This document shows positions 48,095 to 59,100 of a DNA stretch of 64,000 nt, piece after piece. The DNA comes from Ornithinibacillus gellani (GTDB lineage: Bacteria; Bacillota; Bacilli; Bacillales; Amphibacillaceae), in the NCBI RefSeq assembly GCF_003730295.1, contig NZ_QTSZ01000029.1:372001-436000 (forward strand), in the 5' to 3' direction. Made by a program: the position numbers and the translations under genes. The notes under the pieces are model-generated. The model was not told the origin of the DNA and made no database searches. It saw only the letters and a program-made list of their open reading frames with translations. The number at the start of each line of letters is the position of its first letter. The first letter of the stretch is position 1.

Positions 48095-49768
48095 ATGAGA
48101 AGAAGTGACACAATTAAAATTGGGATTGACCGTGCTCCCCACCGTAGTCTTTTATATGCTACTGGGAAGGTAAAAGCAAAGGATTTAGAAAAACCATTTA
48201 TTGGCGTTTGTAATTCATACATTGATATTATTCCCGGCCATGTTCATTTACGTGAATTTGCAGATGTCGTCAAAGAAGCAATCATTGAAGCTGGTGGGAT
48301 TCCGTTTGAATTTAACACAATTGGTGTGGATGATGGGATTGCCATGGGACATATCGGTATGCGCTATTCCTTACCAAGCCGCGAATTAATCGCCGACAGT
48401 GCAGAAACCGTCATTAATGCCCACTGGTTTGACGGTGTGTTTTACATTCCAAACTGTGACAAAATTACGCCTGGCATGCTGATGGCAGCTGCTAGAACGA
48501 ATGTCCCTTCTGTATTTGTATCTGGTGGACCAATGGAAGCCGGTATTAGTGCGAGCGGAAAACAAATTTCCCTCACCTCTGTTTTCGAGGGTGTCGGAGC
48601 ATATAAATCCGGCAACATGTCCGCATCAGAACTGACTGATATTGAAAACAATGCCTGTCCAACCTGTGGCTCTTGCTCTGGTATGTTCACAGCAAATTCC
48701 ATGAACTGCCTTATGGAAATGCTAGGTGTAGCATTGCCAGGTAACGGATCCATCGTTGCAACGAGCGAAAAACGGAAGGAATTAATCAAAGAAGCTGCCA
48801 AACATCTCGTTCGCATGATTGAAGAAGATGTAAAACCACGTGACATCATTACAAAAGATGCCATTGACGATGCATTTGCCCTTGATATGGCCATGGGTGG
48901 CTCGACAAACACAGTTCTACATACGTTGGCCATCGCAAATGAAGCTGGTATCGATTATAATCTAGCGGATATTAACAAGGTTGCAGCCCGTGTTCCCTAT
49001 CTTGCAAAAATCATGCCTGCTTCCGACATCTCGATGGACGATATTAACAAAGCTGGTGGTGTCACAGCAATTATCAATGAGCTGACCAAAATTCCAAATG
49101 CCATTCATCCGGAACGATTAACCATTACCGGACAAACGATGGGTGAACTGGTCAGCGGACATGAAATTACGAATGAGCAGGTCATTCGTACGAAAGATAA
49201 TCCATACAGCCCGGTTGGCGGCCTCTCCATTTTATATGGAAACATTGCCCCAGAAGGCGCTGTTATTAAGGTAGGAGCGGTCGATCCAACCATTAAAGTG
49301 TTCGAAGGAGAAGCTGTCGTTTTCGAATCACAAGAAGAAGCCCAAGCTGCCATCGACAATGGCGCTGTAAAAGCAGGTCATGTCGTCGTTATTCGATATG
49401 AAGGACCAAAAGGCGGACCAGGCATGCCAGAAATGCTCGCCCCCACCTCCGCCATTATGGGACGTGGCCTGGGAAGCACAGTAGCATTACTAACAGACGG
49501 ACGTTTTTCCGGCGCTTCACGCGGCATCTCCATCGGACATATCTCACCCGAAGCTGCAGAAGGCGGTCCAATCGCTTTAATCGAAAATGGTGACATCATC
49601 GTCATCGACCTGCCAAATAGAACACTAAACGTCAACGTATCCGATGAAGTATTGAATGAAAGAAGAAAATCATTGCAGCCATTTGAACCAAAAATCAAAC
49701 ACGGCTGGCTAGGCCGATACTCCAAACTCGTCACAAACGCCTCCAAAGGCGGAGTCATGAGCATCTAA
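48095..49768 (+). CDS. ilvD: Dihydroxy-acid dehydratase
   Basis: 557 residues, standard length. It dehydrates 2,3-dihydroxy acids in valine, leucine and isoleucine synthesis and holds an Fe-S cluster. Visible: [16 protein letters not shown] at the N-terminus, the cluster cysteines in [10 protein letters not shown] and [16 protein letters not shown], and [21 protein letters not shown] near the C-terminus. It is not in an ilv-leu operon but sits alone behind a GntR regulator, so a sugar-acid dehydratase role of the same superfamily is a minor alternative. Confidence 0.9.
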   Translation: MRRSDTIKIGIDRAPHRSLLYATGKVKAKDLEKPFIGVCNSYIDIIPGHVHLREFADVVKEAIIEAGGIPFEFNTIGVDDGIAMGHIGMRYSLPSRELIADSAETVINAHWFDGVFYIPNCDKITPGMLMAAARTNVPSVFVSGGPMEAGISASGKQISLTSVFEGVGAYKSGNMSASELTDIENNACPTCGSCSGMFTANSMNCLMEMLGVALPGNGSIVATSEKRKELIKEAAKHLVRMIEEDVKPRDIITKDAIDDAFALDMAMGGSTNTVLHTLAIANEAGIDYNLADINKVAARVPYLAKIMPASDISMDDINKAGGVTAIINELTKIPNAIHPERLTITGQTMGELVSGHEITNEQVIRTKDNPYSPVGGLSILYGNIAPEGAVIKVGAVDPTIKVFEGEAVVFESQEEAQAAIDNGAVKAGHVVVIRYEGPKGGPGMPEMLAPTSAIMGRGLGSTVALLTDGRFSGASRGISIGHISPEAAEGGPIALIENGDIIVIDLPNRTLNVNVSDEVLNERRKSLQPFEPKIKHGWLGRYSKLVTNASKGGVMSI

Positions 49769-49783
49769 TTTAATAAAAAACGT

Positions 49784-49820
49784 ATCAACAGCCGTTTGAA
49801 ATCCAAACGGCTGTTGTTAT
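49784..49820 (+). terminator. Terminator of ilvD
   Basis: CAACAGCCGTTTG (49786-49798) and CAAACGGCTGTTG (49804-49816), perfect 13 bp. Confidence 0.85.
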
Positions 49821-49826
49821 GCTGTT

Positions 49827-50235
49827 GGAATCGGCGAGCCGATTCCATCCTGATTAAATAAGGGCAGGTGGACGCGCAACCTTGCGGCGGTGGCGCGCGA
49901 GTTGGGATGGTTGGCGCTCGACTTTGCATCGGTGGCGCGCGAGTTGGGGTGGTTGGCGCTCGACTTTGCGGCAGTGGCGCGCGAGTTGGGATGGTTGGCG
50001 CTCGACTTTGCGGCAGTGGCGCGCGAGTTGGGCTGGTTGGTGCTCGACTTTGCGGCGGTGATGCTCGAGTTGGGCTGGTTGGCGCTCGACTTTGCGGCGG
50101 TGATGCTCGAGTTGGGCTGGTTGGCGCTCGACTTTGCGACAGTGGCGCTCGAGTTGGGCTGGTCGGCGCGCAACATTACATAACATGCGAAATCAAGGAC
50201 TTCATATTATGTTGAAATTGGCAGCTGCCAATTTC
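49827..50235 (+). repeat. 21-nt tandem repeat array with both border hairpins
   Basis: Left hairpin GGAATCGGCGAGCCGATTCC (49827-49846). The array (about 49868-50180) alternates GCGCGAGTTGGGATGGTTG- and GCTCGACTTTGCGGCGGTG-type units, giving a 42-nt higher order, about 15 units. The right hairpin (50214-50235) is a perfect palindrome with arms GAAATTGGCAG. Open in several frames; read as non-coding. Confidence 0.85.
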
Positions 50236-50432
50236 ATCCCTATCCAATTGATTAGAACATCTTTCATTAAAACCCAATTCACCACTTCCGCCCCATCGAA
50301 AAATAAATACAGGTTATTCGTACCAGACCAAGATGAAATTTAAGACAAATAGACTATTACTTTATCTTCATTTTAAGAAAAAACGACATCATTCGATACA
50401 TTTCAACAAAAATCTATTATACTAACAGTAAA

Positions 50433-50527
50433 TTGACAGATAAATTTCATATCGTTCATATGTGACTGATTAGATCAGGCATAATGAGAAAGTGCAATCG
50501 AAGGATGATTTTCCTGTGCATTTTTTT
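50433..50527 (+). promoter_or_regulatory. Leader of the secreted GH84 gene with a terminator-like hairpin
   Basis: TTGACA (50433-50438) and, 17 bp on, a weak TCATAT. From 50491, AGTGCA and AAGGA pair with TTTCCT and TGCATT, followed by seven T, an intrinsic terminator about 140 bp before the gene. TTGACAGATAAATT also occurs, in opposite orientation to the gene, before GH101 copy 1. Confidence 0.45.
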
Positions 50528-50669
50528 GTTATGCTTTTTATTTTTATACGGCTATCTCCCACATTAACTTTGGTTAATTCAACTATTTAAGGAGGTGATG
50601 AAGACAAGCAAATTCATTTTTATCTTGAATTGAATTTACAAATTTAGAATCAAGAGAGGAGCAAGTATA

Positions 50670-53600
50670 TTGAAGAAGCAACGATTCATTTATTTACCTA
50701 TTATCACCGTTTTACTTGTCAGCCTTGTATCTAATCCGCTCGTTTCCTCAGCAAATGCTGAAAGTAGCAAAAGCTCTGAAACGGATAAATATGAAATTTA
50801 TCCGCTCCCCCATCATTTGGAATATGGGGATGGTGAACTTTCACTAAAACAGGATTTCCAAGTGATTTATGATGAAACAATTGATGAAGTAACAAAGGAT
50901 AAAGTTTCCCGTATATTTGAAAATAATAATTTGCCGGAACCTGAAGTAGCCGATGAACCATCTACTGATAAAATTAATATTTTTGTTGGTACAGAAGGTT
51001 CAAATGGAAATGCTAGTCAACAGGTTGAACTTGACGAGGATATGGATTTCAGTAAAATCGATGCTTACCAGCTTAAAATTGACAGCGATTCCATTTCTGT
51101 CATTGGAAAAGATACAGATGCTGCTTTTTACGGACTGGTTTCATTGGAAGGCATTCTGAATCAGAGCGATGATACGATCAAAAATTTGACGATCAAAGAT
51201 TATGCGAATACAAAAATTCGTGGTTTCATCGAAGGATTTTACGGTATTCCTTGGAGTAATGATGACCGAAAATCCTTGATGAAATTCGGTGGACAATTTA
51301 AGACAACCTCTTATATTTTCGCACCGAAAGATGATCCGTACCATAGAGAAAAATGGGAAGAACCATATCCAGCTGAAGAATTAGAAGAAATCAGTGATAT
51401 GGCAAGAGTCGGTAGTGAAAACAAAACACATTTCGTCTGGACGATTTCGCCACTAGGTGAGGTTGCGGCACTCGCTCAAAGAGAAGGTGACGAGGCTGCA
51501 ATGGAATTATTGGAAGAAAACACTGAAAAAATGCTTCATAAATTTGACCAACTATATGATGCAGGTGTGAGACAGTTTGGAGTGCTTGGTGATGATGTTG
51601 GTGCCCTCCCGCTCGACTATGTTGTTGGGTTAATGGATGCAGTTTCCGAATGGGCCGAGGAAAAAGGAGACGTCAGAGACACACTTTACACTCCTGCCGC
51701 TTACAATTCCGGCTGGGCTTGGGATGGCGGTAAAGAGCTAAATAAACTCGAAAAACATTTTGCAGACAATATTCATATTCTCTGGACTGGGGAAACAACA
51801 GTCGCTCCAGTTGAGCAATATACTATTGATCGTTTTAAACATCGTGACAATAACGGTGTCGAACGTCGTGACCCACTTTTCTGGCTAAACTGGCCAGTGA
51901 ATGATGTAGATATGACACGCGTATTCCTTGGAAAAGGGGATATGCTGGAACCAGGTATCGAAAACCTTGCCGGTGTAGTTACCAATCCGATGCAGGAAGC
52001 AGAGGCCTCTAAAGTATCTATCTTTGCTGTCGCTGACTACACGTGGAATACAGAGGATTTTGCTGCAGAAAAAAGCTGGGAAGATAGCATGAAATATATC
52101 GAGCCCGATGCGCCGGAAGCATTTTTCACATTGGCAAAACATATGGCACATGCAGATCCTTCAGTCGGAATGCCAGCTGACGAAAGTGAAGATATCAAAG
52201 AATTGCTTGATCAAGTTTTATCCAATCTGGATCAGGAACAATCCATTCAAGAGGTTGGTCCAGCGCTAATGGAAGAACTGCAGAAGATTGCTGATGCAGG
52301 CGACGATTTCATGGCAAAGTCAAAAAATGAAAATTTAAAAGAAGAACTAGAGCCATTTGTCAACGCTCTACGTGATATGGTACTTGCAGGCAAGCAATTC
52401 ATTAAAGCAGATCTCGCCATTGAAAATGGGGAAAAAGCAACTGCTTGGAACGCGATTAATCAAGCAGCTGATTTAAGAAAACAGAGCTTGAATTATAACC
52501 GTCCAATGCTGGAGGGTGAAAGTGCTGTAAAAGCTAAGCCTGCTGGAAAGAGATTACAACCTTTCACAGATGAGCTACAGAAAAAAGTAACAGAACACAT
52601 GAAAAAACTATTAGAAATTGATGTTACTGAATCAACTGCAGAAGTATTTACCAATAATGATGACTATCAAGAACTGTCTATTACTGAAACAATAGATGCT
52701 ACATCCATCGATGATTCACAGCGAATCAAACTGGACAGAAATGAATATGTCGGTTTAAAGCTTAGCCGAATCAAGGATTTATCCAGCATCGAAGCAACCG
52801 TGGCAGACGGAATAAAGCTTGAAACATCCTTAAATGGCATCGAATGGGAACCAGTAGCTGACGCAGAAAATCCAGAGAATGCCAGATATGTTCGTTTGAT
52901 CAATCACACCAATAAACCAATTCATTTCCAATTGGATACGTTCGAAGTAAAATCGTATGAAGTAAAACCAGTCTCCCTAGTTGAGAAAAACATTGAGCTA
53001 CATGAATCTGATGCATTAAATCTATTGGACGGGAATTTGGAGTCCCATACGTGGTTTGCAGATTCACAAAAAGAAGGACAATTTATCACGTATGACCTTG
53101 GACAAATCATTGACATCGATAGCTTAAAAGTTTATGTCTTAAAAAACGAAAAAGATTTTCCACGTCATGCCGTCATCGAATCCTCCTTAGACGGTAAAGA
53201 GTGGCATACCGCCATGACTATTGGAAATCAAGATGGACCAAATGAAGGCGAGGCAGATAATCAGGATGCCGTAGAAGATCTCTTCACGGAAGAAGAAGGC
53301 GAATACCGTTCTACAGAGACTACTGATATCAATCAGGAAGCGAAATATCTACGTTTCCGCGTGACAAGAACGAAGCAGGGTGTAGGCAACTGGTTGCGTA
53401 TGCAAGAGATTCAAATCAATGATGGAGCATATTTCCCAGAGGTTAATGACCCAACCATTACCACAACAGTGGATGTCAGCAAAGGAAATAGCGTAGATAA
53501 CATTGCTGATGGAAAACTAGATACTAAATTTAAACCAGATCATAACCAAGCTGGTGAAATTTTATACCATGTTGGGGAAGCCGGAAAAGATATTACTGGA

Positions 53601-54083
53601 CTGACCATTTTGGAAGACCCAGCAAATGTTTCCAATAGCAAAATCTCTGTCAGAACCACACAAGGCTGGCAAGAAATCGGAACGGTAGAAGCTGGCTATA
53701 ACTTCTTTGACTTAGTAGATACAGCGCCAATTCTAGATATAAAAATAGAATGGGAGGAAGGAAATGCCCCTACTATCTACGAGGTAAAAGTCGATCAAGT
53801 AGATGACATGGATAATGTCGAATCAACCATTCAAGGTATGAAGCAATTAATTGATCAATATGCAGATGAAGGATTGGTGGATCAGTCTACAGTTCGCTTA
53901 CTGAAGACTCATTTAACATCCGTTGATCATTTCGTTAAAATCGAATCTTATAACAAAGCGATAAAGCACATGAATGGTATGAAACAATTAATTGAAAAAT
54001 ACCAGAAAGACGGCAACATCGATGAACAAGCAGCAAACGCATTGATACGCCATGCAGACAACCTCATAAACGATTGGAAATAA
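50670..54083 (+). CDS. Secreted GH84 beta-N-acetylglucosaminidase (hyaluronidase-like)
   Basis: 1137 residues from a TTG start behind GAGAGGAG. Signal peptide KKQRFIYLPIITVLLVSLVS ending VSSANA (cleavage near residue 30). GH20b-like domain to about 180; GH84 barrel from RGFIEGFYGIPW (193) with catalytic Asp308-Asp309 in GVLGDDVG; helical linker; two discoidin-like modules (about 790-1040); and one C-terminal helical module (HLTSVDHFVKIESYNKAIKH) shared with the GH101 and S8 enzymes. Exported to attack HexNAc-containing glycans. Confidence 0.9.
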   Translation: MKKQRFIYLPIITVLLVSLVSNPLVSSANAESSKSSETDKYEIYPLPHHLEYGDGELSLKQDFQVIYDETIDEVTKDKVSRIFENNNLPEPEVADEPSTDKINIFVGTEGSNGNASQQVELDEDMDFSKIDAYQLKIDSDSISVIGKDTDAAFYGLVSLEGILNQSDDTIKNLTIKDYANTKIRGFIEGFYGIPWSNDDRKSLMKFGGQFKTTSYIFAPKDDPYHREKWEEPYPAEELEEISDMARVGSENKTHFVWTISPLGEVAALAQREGDEAAMELLEENTEKMLHKFDQLYDAGVRQFGVLGDDVGALPLDYVVGLMDAVSEWAEEKGDVRDTLYTPAAYNSGWAWDGGKELNKLEKHFADNIHILWTGETTVAPVEQYTIDRFKHRDNNGVERRDPLFWLNWPVNDVDMTRVFLGKGDMLEPGIENLAGVVTNPMQEAEASKVSIFAVADYTWNTEDFAAEKSWEDSMKYIEPDAPEAFFTLAKHMAHADPSVGMPADESEDIKELLDQVLSNLDQEQSIQEVGPALMEELQKIADAGDDFMAKSKNENLKEELEPFVNALRDMVLAGKQFIKADLAIENGEKATAWNAINQAADLRKQSLNYNRPMLEGESAVKAKPAGKRLQPFTDELQKKVTEHMKKLLEIDVTESTAEVFTNNDDYQELSITETIDATSIDDSQRIKLDRNEYVGLKLSRIKDLSSIEATVADGIKLETSLNGIEWEPVADAENPENARYVRLINHTNKPIHFQLDTFEVKSYEVKPVSLVEKNIELHESDALNLLDGNLESHTWFADSQKEGQFITYDLGQIIDIDSLKVYVLKNEKDFPRHAVIESSLDGKEWHTAMTIGNQDGPNEGEADNQDAVEDLFTEEEGEYRSTETTDINQEAKYLRFRVTRTKQGVGNWLRMQEIQINDGAYFPEVNDPTITTTVDVSKGNSVDNIADGKLDTKFKPDHNQAGEILYHVGEAGKDITGLTILEDPANVSNSKISVRTTQGWQEIGTVEAGYNFFDLVDTAPILDIKIEWEEGNAPTIYEVKVDQVDDMDNVESTIQGMKQLIDQYADEGLVDQSTVRLLKTHLTSVDHFVKIESYNKAIKHMNGMKQLIEKYQKDGNIDEQAANALIRHADNLINDWK

Positions 54084-54085
54084 CC

Positions 54086-54127
54086 AAACAATCCCCTCCC
54101 GCCTTAGTGCTGGAGGGGATTGTTATG
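54086..54127 (+). terminator. Terminator of the GH84 gene
   Basis: ACAATCCCCTCC and GGAGGGGATTGT form a 12-bp stem, starting 4 bases after the stop. Confidence 0.85.
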
Positions 54128-54134
54128 ATTGGTT

Positions 54135-54424
54135 GGAATCGGTTCGCCGATTACGCCCTTATCCTAAAGGATCTACGCATTAGAGCCGCGCGAGTTGGGG
54201 TGGTTGGTGCGCGACTTTCAGCGTTCACTGCTCGACTTCGACCGGTTGGTGCGCCAATTGGGGTGGTTGGTGCGCCAATTGGGGTGGTTGGTGCGCGACT
54301 TCCTACGTTCACTGCTCGACTTCACCCGGTTGGCGCGCGACTTTCAGTGTTCATCGCACAAGTTTGCACGAGCTCTAAGGTTCGGGCTTCTTGAATGATG
54401 TTGAAATCGGCCCACGCCGATTTC
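54135..54424 (+). repeat. 21-nt tandem repeat array with both border hairpins
   Basis: Left hairpin GGAATCGGTTCGCCGATTA (54135-54153). The array (54185-54375) has about nine units such as GCGCGAGTTGGGGTGGTTG and GTGCGCCAATTGGGGTGGTT. Right hairpin GAAATCGG-CCCACG-CCGATTTC (54403-54424), followed by CTTCCCTCTTGATGCATGCG, identical to sequence at 61480-61499. Confidence 0.85.
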
Positions 54425-54484
54425 TTCCCTCTTGATGCATGCGACTTCTCCCAATCGGCATGCCACTGCTTCTGCTACAGCCAT

Positions 54485-55735
54485 TCAGACGAAGTCATCG
54501 TCTGTGAATGTTTTCGTCATGAAATATTTGGCGTATTGGTTGGCTTTTTGCATGTCTTCTCTTTCCATATAATAATGAAATAGCTTCATGCTGTAGTGCT
54601 CCGTTAGGAATTCATGGCCAGAGTCCAAAAAATAGGGATATGCTTTCTTCTCTAAGTATTGTAGGTAACGCTGTTTATTTTCTTGCAATTTATACATATG
54701 CAATTGGAATAGATGAACGTGGACCGTGTCTTTAATTTGTCCTGCAATCGTATGGCCTCTCAAGGCCATTGCAATAAGTTCTTGCTGTGATGTGCTTTTT
54801 TGAGCAGTTAAGGCATTTAAATATCCTTCTAAGGAGCCAAGATAGCCTGTTGTATTCGGTTCCTTTGTATTTATTGCTTTTTTATATAAGATAACTGCTT
54901 CATCATAGTATCCGCGTCTTAATTGATGGTAGCCATAATTATGCAGCAGGAGAGATCGTTGTTTATTTAAACCATAATTATCTACCACTTCTATTAATCT
55001 TTTATATTCATCATCCTTTGGGTCGTGGAAATTATCCTGTTCCAGTTGGATGAGCATCAGCATCTCTGTATCAATTAATCTGGAAAAACAGCGCGCATCC
55101 TTGAAAAATTGCAAGGCCTTGTTTGCATAATAATAGGATGAAACCCGCGCTTTAATTGAATGATAGGCGACAGCCAAATCATAATTATATTCGGGATTAT
55201 GATAGACTTTTACATCTATTTCCTTTAATAGAGTGATGGCTTTATAGTAATCATGTTCAAAGTGCAAGCAATAGATACCTTTTATATGCAGTAGCATATT
55301 CATCTCATAAGGAGATACATTTGTCCATTTATCCATTTTAAGAATCAATGAGCGTGCGAAGTCCCCTTCCCTAGCTAATAAATAATATCTTGTAAGAATC
55401 AGCATATAAGAACGATAGAATTCCTCTAAATATAAAAGCGGTATTGCTTCCAATTCCTTTTTGATTTGTTCTGCTTTAACGGTAAAATTTAGAATAATGG
55501 AATCATACCACTCTTTTAATAGCAATTCGATCTAAGCATAAATTTTTAATTGCTCGTGCATATCAATTCCGAGTCGTTCGGATATAAGCTCGACCGTTTC
55601 GCCTGACGCCTCCGTCTGTCCCCTCTCTATTTTACTAATATGGGTCGTTGAGCATACACCTTCTACCAGGTCCTTTTGTCTCAATTGCTGGAGTTCCCGA
55701 TAAAATTTAATAATTTTCCCTTCCAATATTTTCAT
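54485..55735 (-). pseudogene. XRE-TPR transcriptional regulator interrupted by an in-frame amber codon
   Basis: The N-terminal 67 residues carry an XRE helix-turn-helix (KIIKFYRELQQLRQKDLVEG, THISKIERGQTEASGETVEL) ending DMHEQLKIYA. A TAG at 55532-55534 follows; then the same frame goes on without shift as IELLLKEWYDSIIL for about 348 residues of helical TPR-like repeats (LLHNYGYHQLRRGYYDEAVI). Undivided it would be about 416 residues, the size of Rgg/PlcR/NprR-type peptide-sensing regulators. It diverges from the S8 protease gene and may have controlled it. The part after the stop could restart at a TTG (55525). Confidence 0.8.
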
Positions 55736-56133
55736 TTTGCACCCTCCTATTTAAACAAAACATTAGAAAACCCCAACTCGGATACCATGATTTCGGGACT
55801 TTTGTATATAATTACTTCTCAAAATAATCGAACTGTTAGGAAAATTTGAGTTGGAATAGTAGAAAAGCCTCAAAATAAAACCCCCATTGCTTCATAAATG
55901 ATGCGTCGTTATCCTAAGTTTAAGGGTTGCTAGATTGCTAGTTTAAACATGTAGATGTTGAAAAAAGGCAAATACTTACCAATAATTTTACCATTTCCCA
56001 TCATTGTCGTCATTATTGTCTAAATGTTGCCTATAGTCCACATTTCATTTCCAATTTGGCGGCCCTTTTTATTTCTTATGGAAGGAGGATTTTTCTAAGA
56101 CGCAGTTGACCATTTATTGAAAGGAGAAAAACT

Positions 56134-59100
56134 ATGAAGTTTCATGCTAAATTGAAAAAAATAGGTATTGTTTCATTTACACTGTGCTTTATCCTTTTTT
56201 CCCTTCTATTAGCTGTATTTATTCAACCACCAGCTTCAAATGCGTTAATGAATTCTACCTCCAAAGATAAACAACAACATACGCCCGGCAAGGCTGAAAC
56301 AAATAAACATGTCATTACTTTAATTACTGGTGACGTTGTTACAGTAACCGATATAGAAGGCGGCGACAGTGTCGTTACCGTTGAATCACCCAGCGGCACG
56401 AATGAAGGTATCCGCATGCATACCGTTGGGGATGATACCTACGTCATTCCAGATGGGGCAATGCCCTATCTTGCATCTGGCCTTTTAGATCGAGAGCTGT
56501 TTAATATCACCTCATTAATTGAATTTGAATATGACGATAGCAGCCGGGATACATTGCCATTAATTATTCAATATGAAGAAAAACCTAAAGCAAAAGCATT
56601 CTCTGCTACAAAAACTTTTACGGGTGCCAGTCATATAACTGCACTAGAAAGTATTCAAAGTATAGCATTACTGGAAGATAAAGAAGAAGCAGCCACTTTC
56701 TGGGATCAAATTACAGCAGCTTCCGACAACAAACAAAAACTGCGTCTTAGCAGCGCAGAAGCTTCCTTTTCCGATGGCATTGAGAAAATTTGGCTGGATG
56801 GAAAAGTAGAAGCTACCCTTGCCGAAAGCGTTCCACAAATTGGTGCGCCTGATGCATGGGAATCTGGTTTCGACGGTGAAGGAATCACTGTAGCCGTACT
56901 GGATACCGGGATTGATAATGAGCATCCAGATGTTGCCAGCCAATTAAAACAGATGGAGACCTTTGTCCCGAATGACGACGGAATGGATCGGCATGGACAT
57001 GGTACACATGTCGCGTCCACAGTTCTTGGAAACGGCGCTGCATCAGATGGATTGTACACTGGTGTTGCCCCAGGAGCCGATTTAATCACTGGAAAAGTAT
57101 TGGACGATACTGGTTTTGGCCAGGAGTCATGGATTATATCTGCGATGGAATGGGCTGCAGACCATGCTGATATTGTAAACATGAGCCTGGGCAGTAATTA
57201 TCCAACAGATGGAACAGACCCAATGGCACAAGCATTGAATCAAATTAGTGAAGCAAAAGATGTACTATTTGTAGTTGCTGCTGGAAATGCTGGCATGGAG
57301 CATAGCATTGGTTCTCCGGGCTCTGCTGATGCGGCATTGACAGTTGGAAATGTCGATAAATCAGATAATCTGGCACCACTATCCAGTATGGGACCACGAA
57401 TTGGTGATATGGCAATGAAGCCAGATCTTGTGGCGCCAGGTGAAGAAATTATTGCTGCACGCTCACAGTTCGCTGGGGTTGGTAGTGGAGATTATCTTGG
57501 CATGAGCGGAACCTCTATGGCCTCCCCGCATGTAGCAGGCGCAGCAGCCATTTTGAAGCAAAAGCATCCAGAATGGTCAGCGACAGAAATCAAACATGCG
57601 ATGATGAGTACGACCGAACAATTAGGAGATTATCAGCCACACCAGGTTGGTACGGGAAGATTAGATATTGCAACAACGCTATCCGCTGACATTACAGCGT
57701 CCGGTCCACTCTCTTATGGTTTATTTAAATGGCCACATGATGATGCGGAACCTGTTGAAAAAACGGTTACGTACACGAATTACGGAGACCAAGATGTAAC
57801 GTTGGATTTATCCACAACGTTTACAACAGATAATGGCACCGAAGCACCAGAAAGAATGCTGCAATTATCTGATGCACAAATTACTGTCCCTGCAAATGGA
57901 AACACGGAAATTATCGTAACCCTTGACCCGAATTTTGGCGAAACAGGTACACGATATTGGGGGTATTTAAATGCCGACCTGGATGGAACAACAGTTGTTC
58001 ACACTTCGATTGGCATGGTGAAAGAAGAGGAAAAATATCCTTTAACACTTGAAGCGACGAATCGCGATGGCTCCCCTGGTGTAGCCTATGTGGAAATTAT
58101 TGGACCAACGTTGCGAGTTCCAGAATATGTGACAGTCATTGGTTCCGCTGAAGTACGACTGCCAAAAGGAAACTACTCGGCTATGTCCATGATGGATGTA
58201 GATGTAGGAACCTCCAATGAAGGTGTTGCATTAGTTGGCAATCCAGAAATCACGTTGGATCAGCCTGTAACAGTAGCATTAGATGCGCAACAAGCAAATG
58301 AAATTACGGTAGATATTCCTAAAGAGGCAGATACGTCCTATCACCGCTTAGAATATTTTCGTCAACTAGATGGCGCAAGCATTAACAGCCTTTATATGGT
58401 ACCACATTTAGAAAAAACATATGCAGTACCAACAAATGCAGTTGAAAAAGGTGAATTTGAAATGCTGTCACGCTGGCGTCTCATCAAACCAATCTTGTCA
58501 ATTAGCAAGAATGAGCAAGCATTACGAATTACACCGCTTCCTGGCATGAAGACATTTAATGGAAAACAGACCTTGGAAGCAGTCTATGCTGAAAATGGTG
58601 CTGCAGATGCCTATCAGGATTTAGATGTAACAGACAAAGCAGTTGTTGTAAAACGTAATCCGGATATGACAGCCGATGAACAGGCAAATGTAGCCTTGGA
58701 TGCTGGTGCAAAATTGCTCCTCATTGCCAATAACAGTCCAGGACATTTTAATGAACTGGTAGGGAGTGATGATGCGCTTATCCCACTTGCTGTCGCATCC
58801 ATCAATGGACAAGAAGGAGATGCATTAATTGCACAAATCGAACAAGGTGGCGTCACACTGGATGTGGAAGGAACACAGGATTCACCATATGTCTATGATC
58901 TTGTAGATGCACATGTTTCCGGGATTCCGGCAGATTTGAATTATGCACCTGACCCGGAGGATTTGGTGAAAATTGATAGCACCTATATTGCAGATGAACA
59001 AGCAATTGGAACAGAATTCAGATATGACCGCCGTCGTCATTCGGTCCGCGCTTGGGGATTCCAAGAACCAATTTCCTTGCCAATGGTAAGAGAGGAATGG

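Noticed and set aside
49868-50215. Several 97-119 codon frames on both strands
   Set aside because: Products of a 21-nt repeat without stop codons; three frames are open at once, so no single frame is supported.
50580-50632. An 11-codon mini-frame after AAGGAGGTG upstream of the GH84 gene
   Set aside because: The ribosome-site-like sequence touches the ATG with no spacing, and there is no second support for a leader peptide.
55736-56133. A PlcR-type operator between the regulator and the S8 protease gene
   Set aside because: I looked for TATGNA-N4-TNCATA and found no good match. The region holds AT-rich sequence and TAGTAGAAAAGCCT, which also occurs at about 33617, but nothing I can name.
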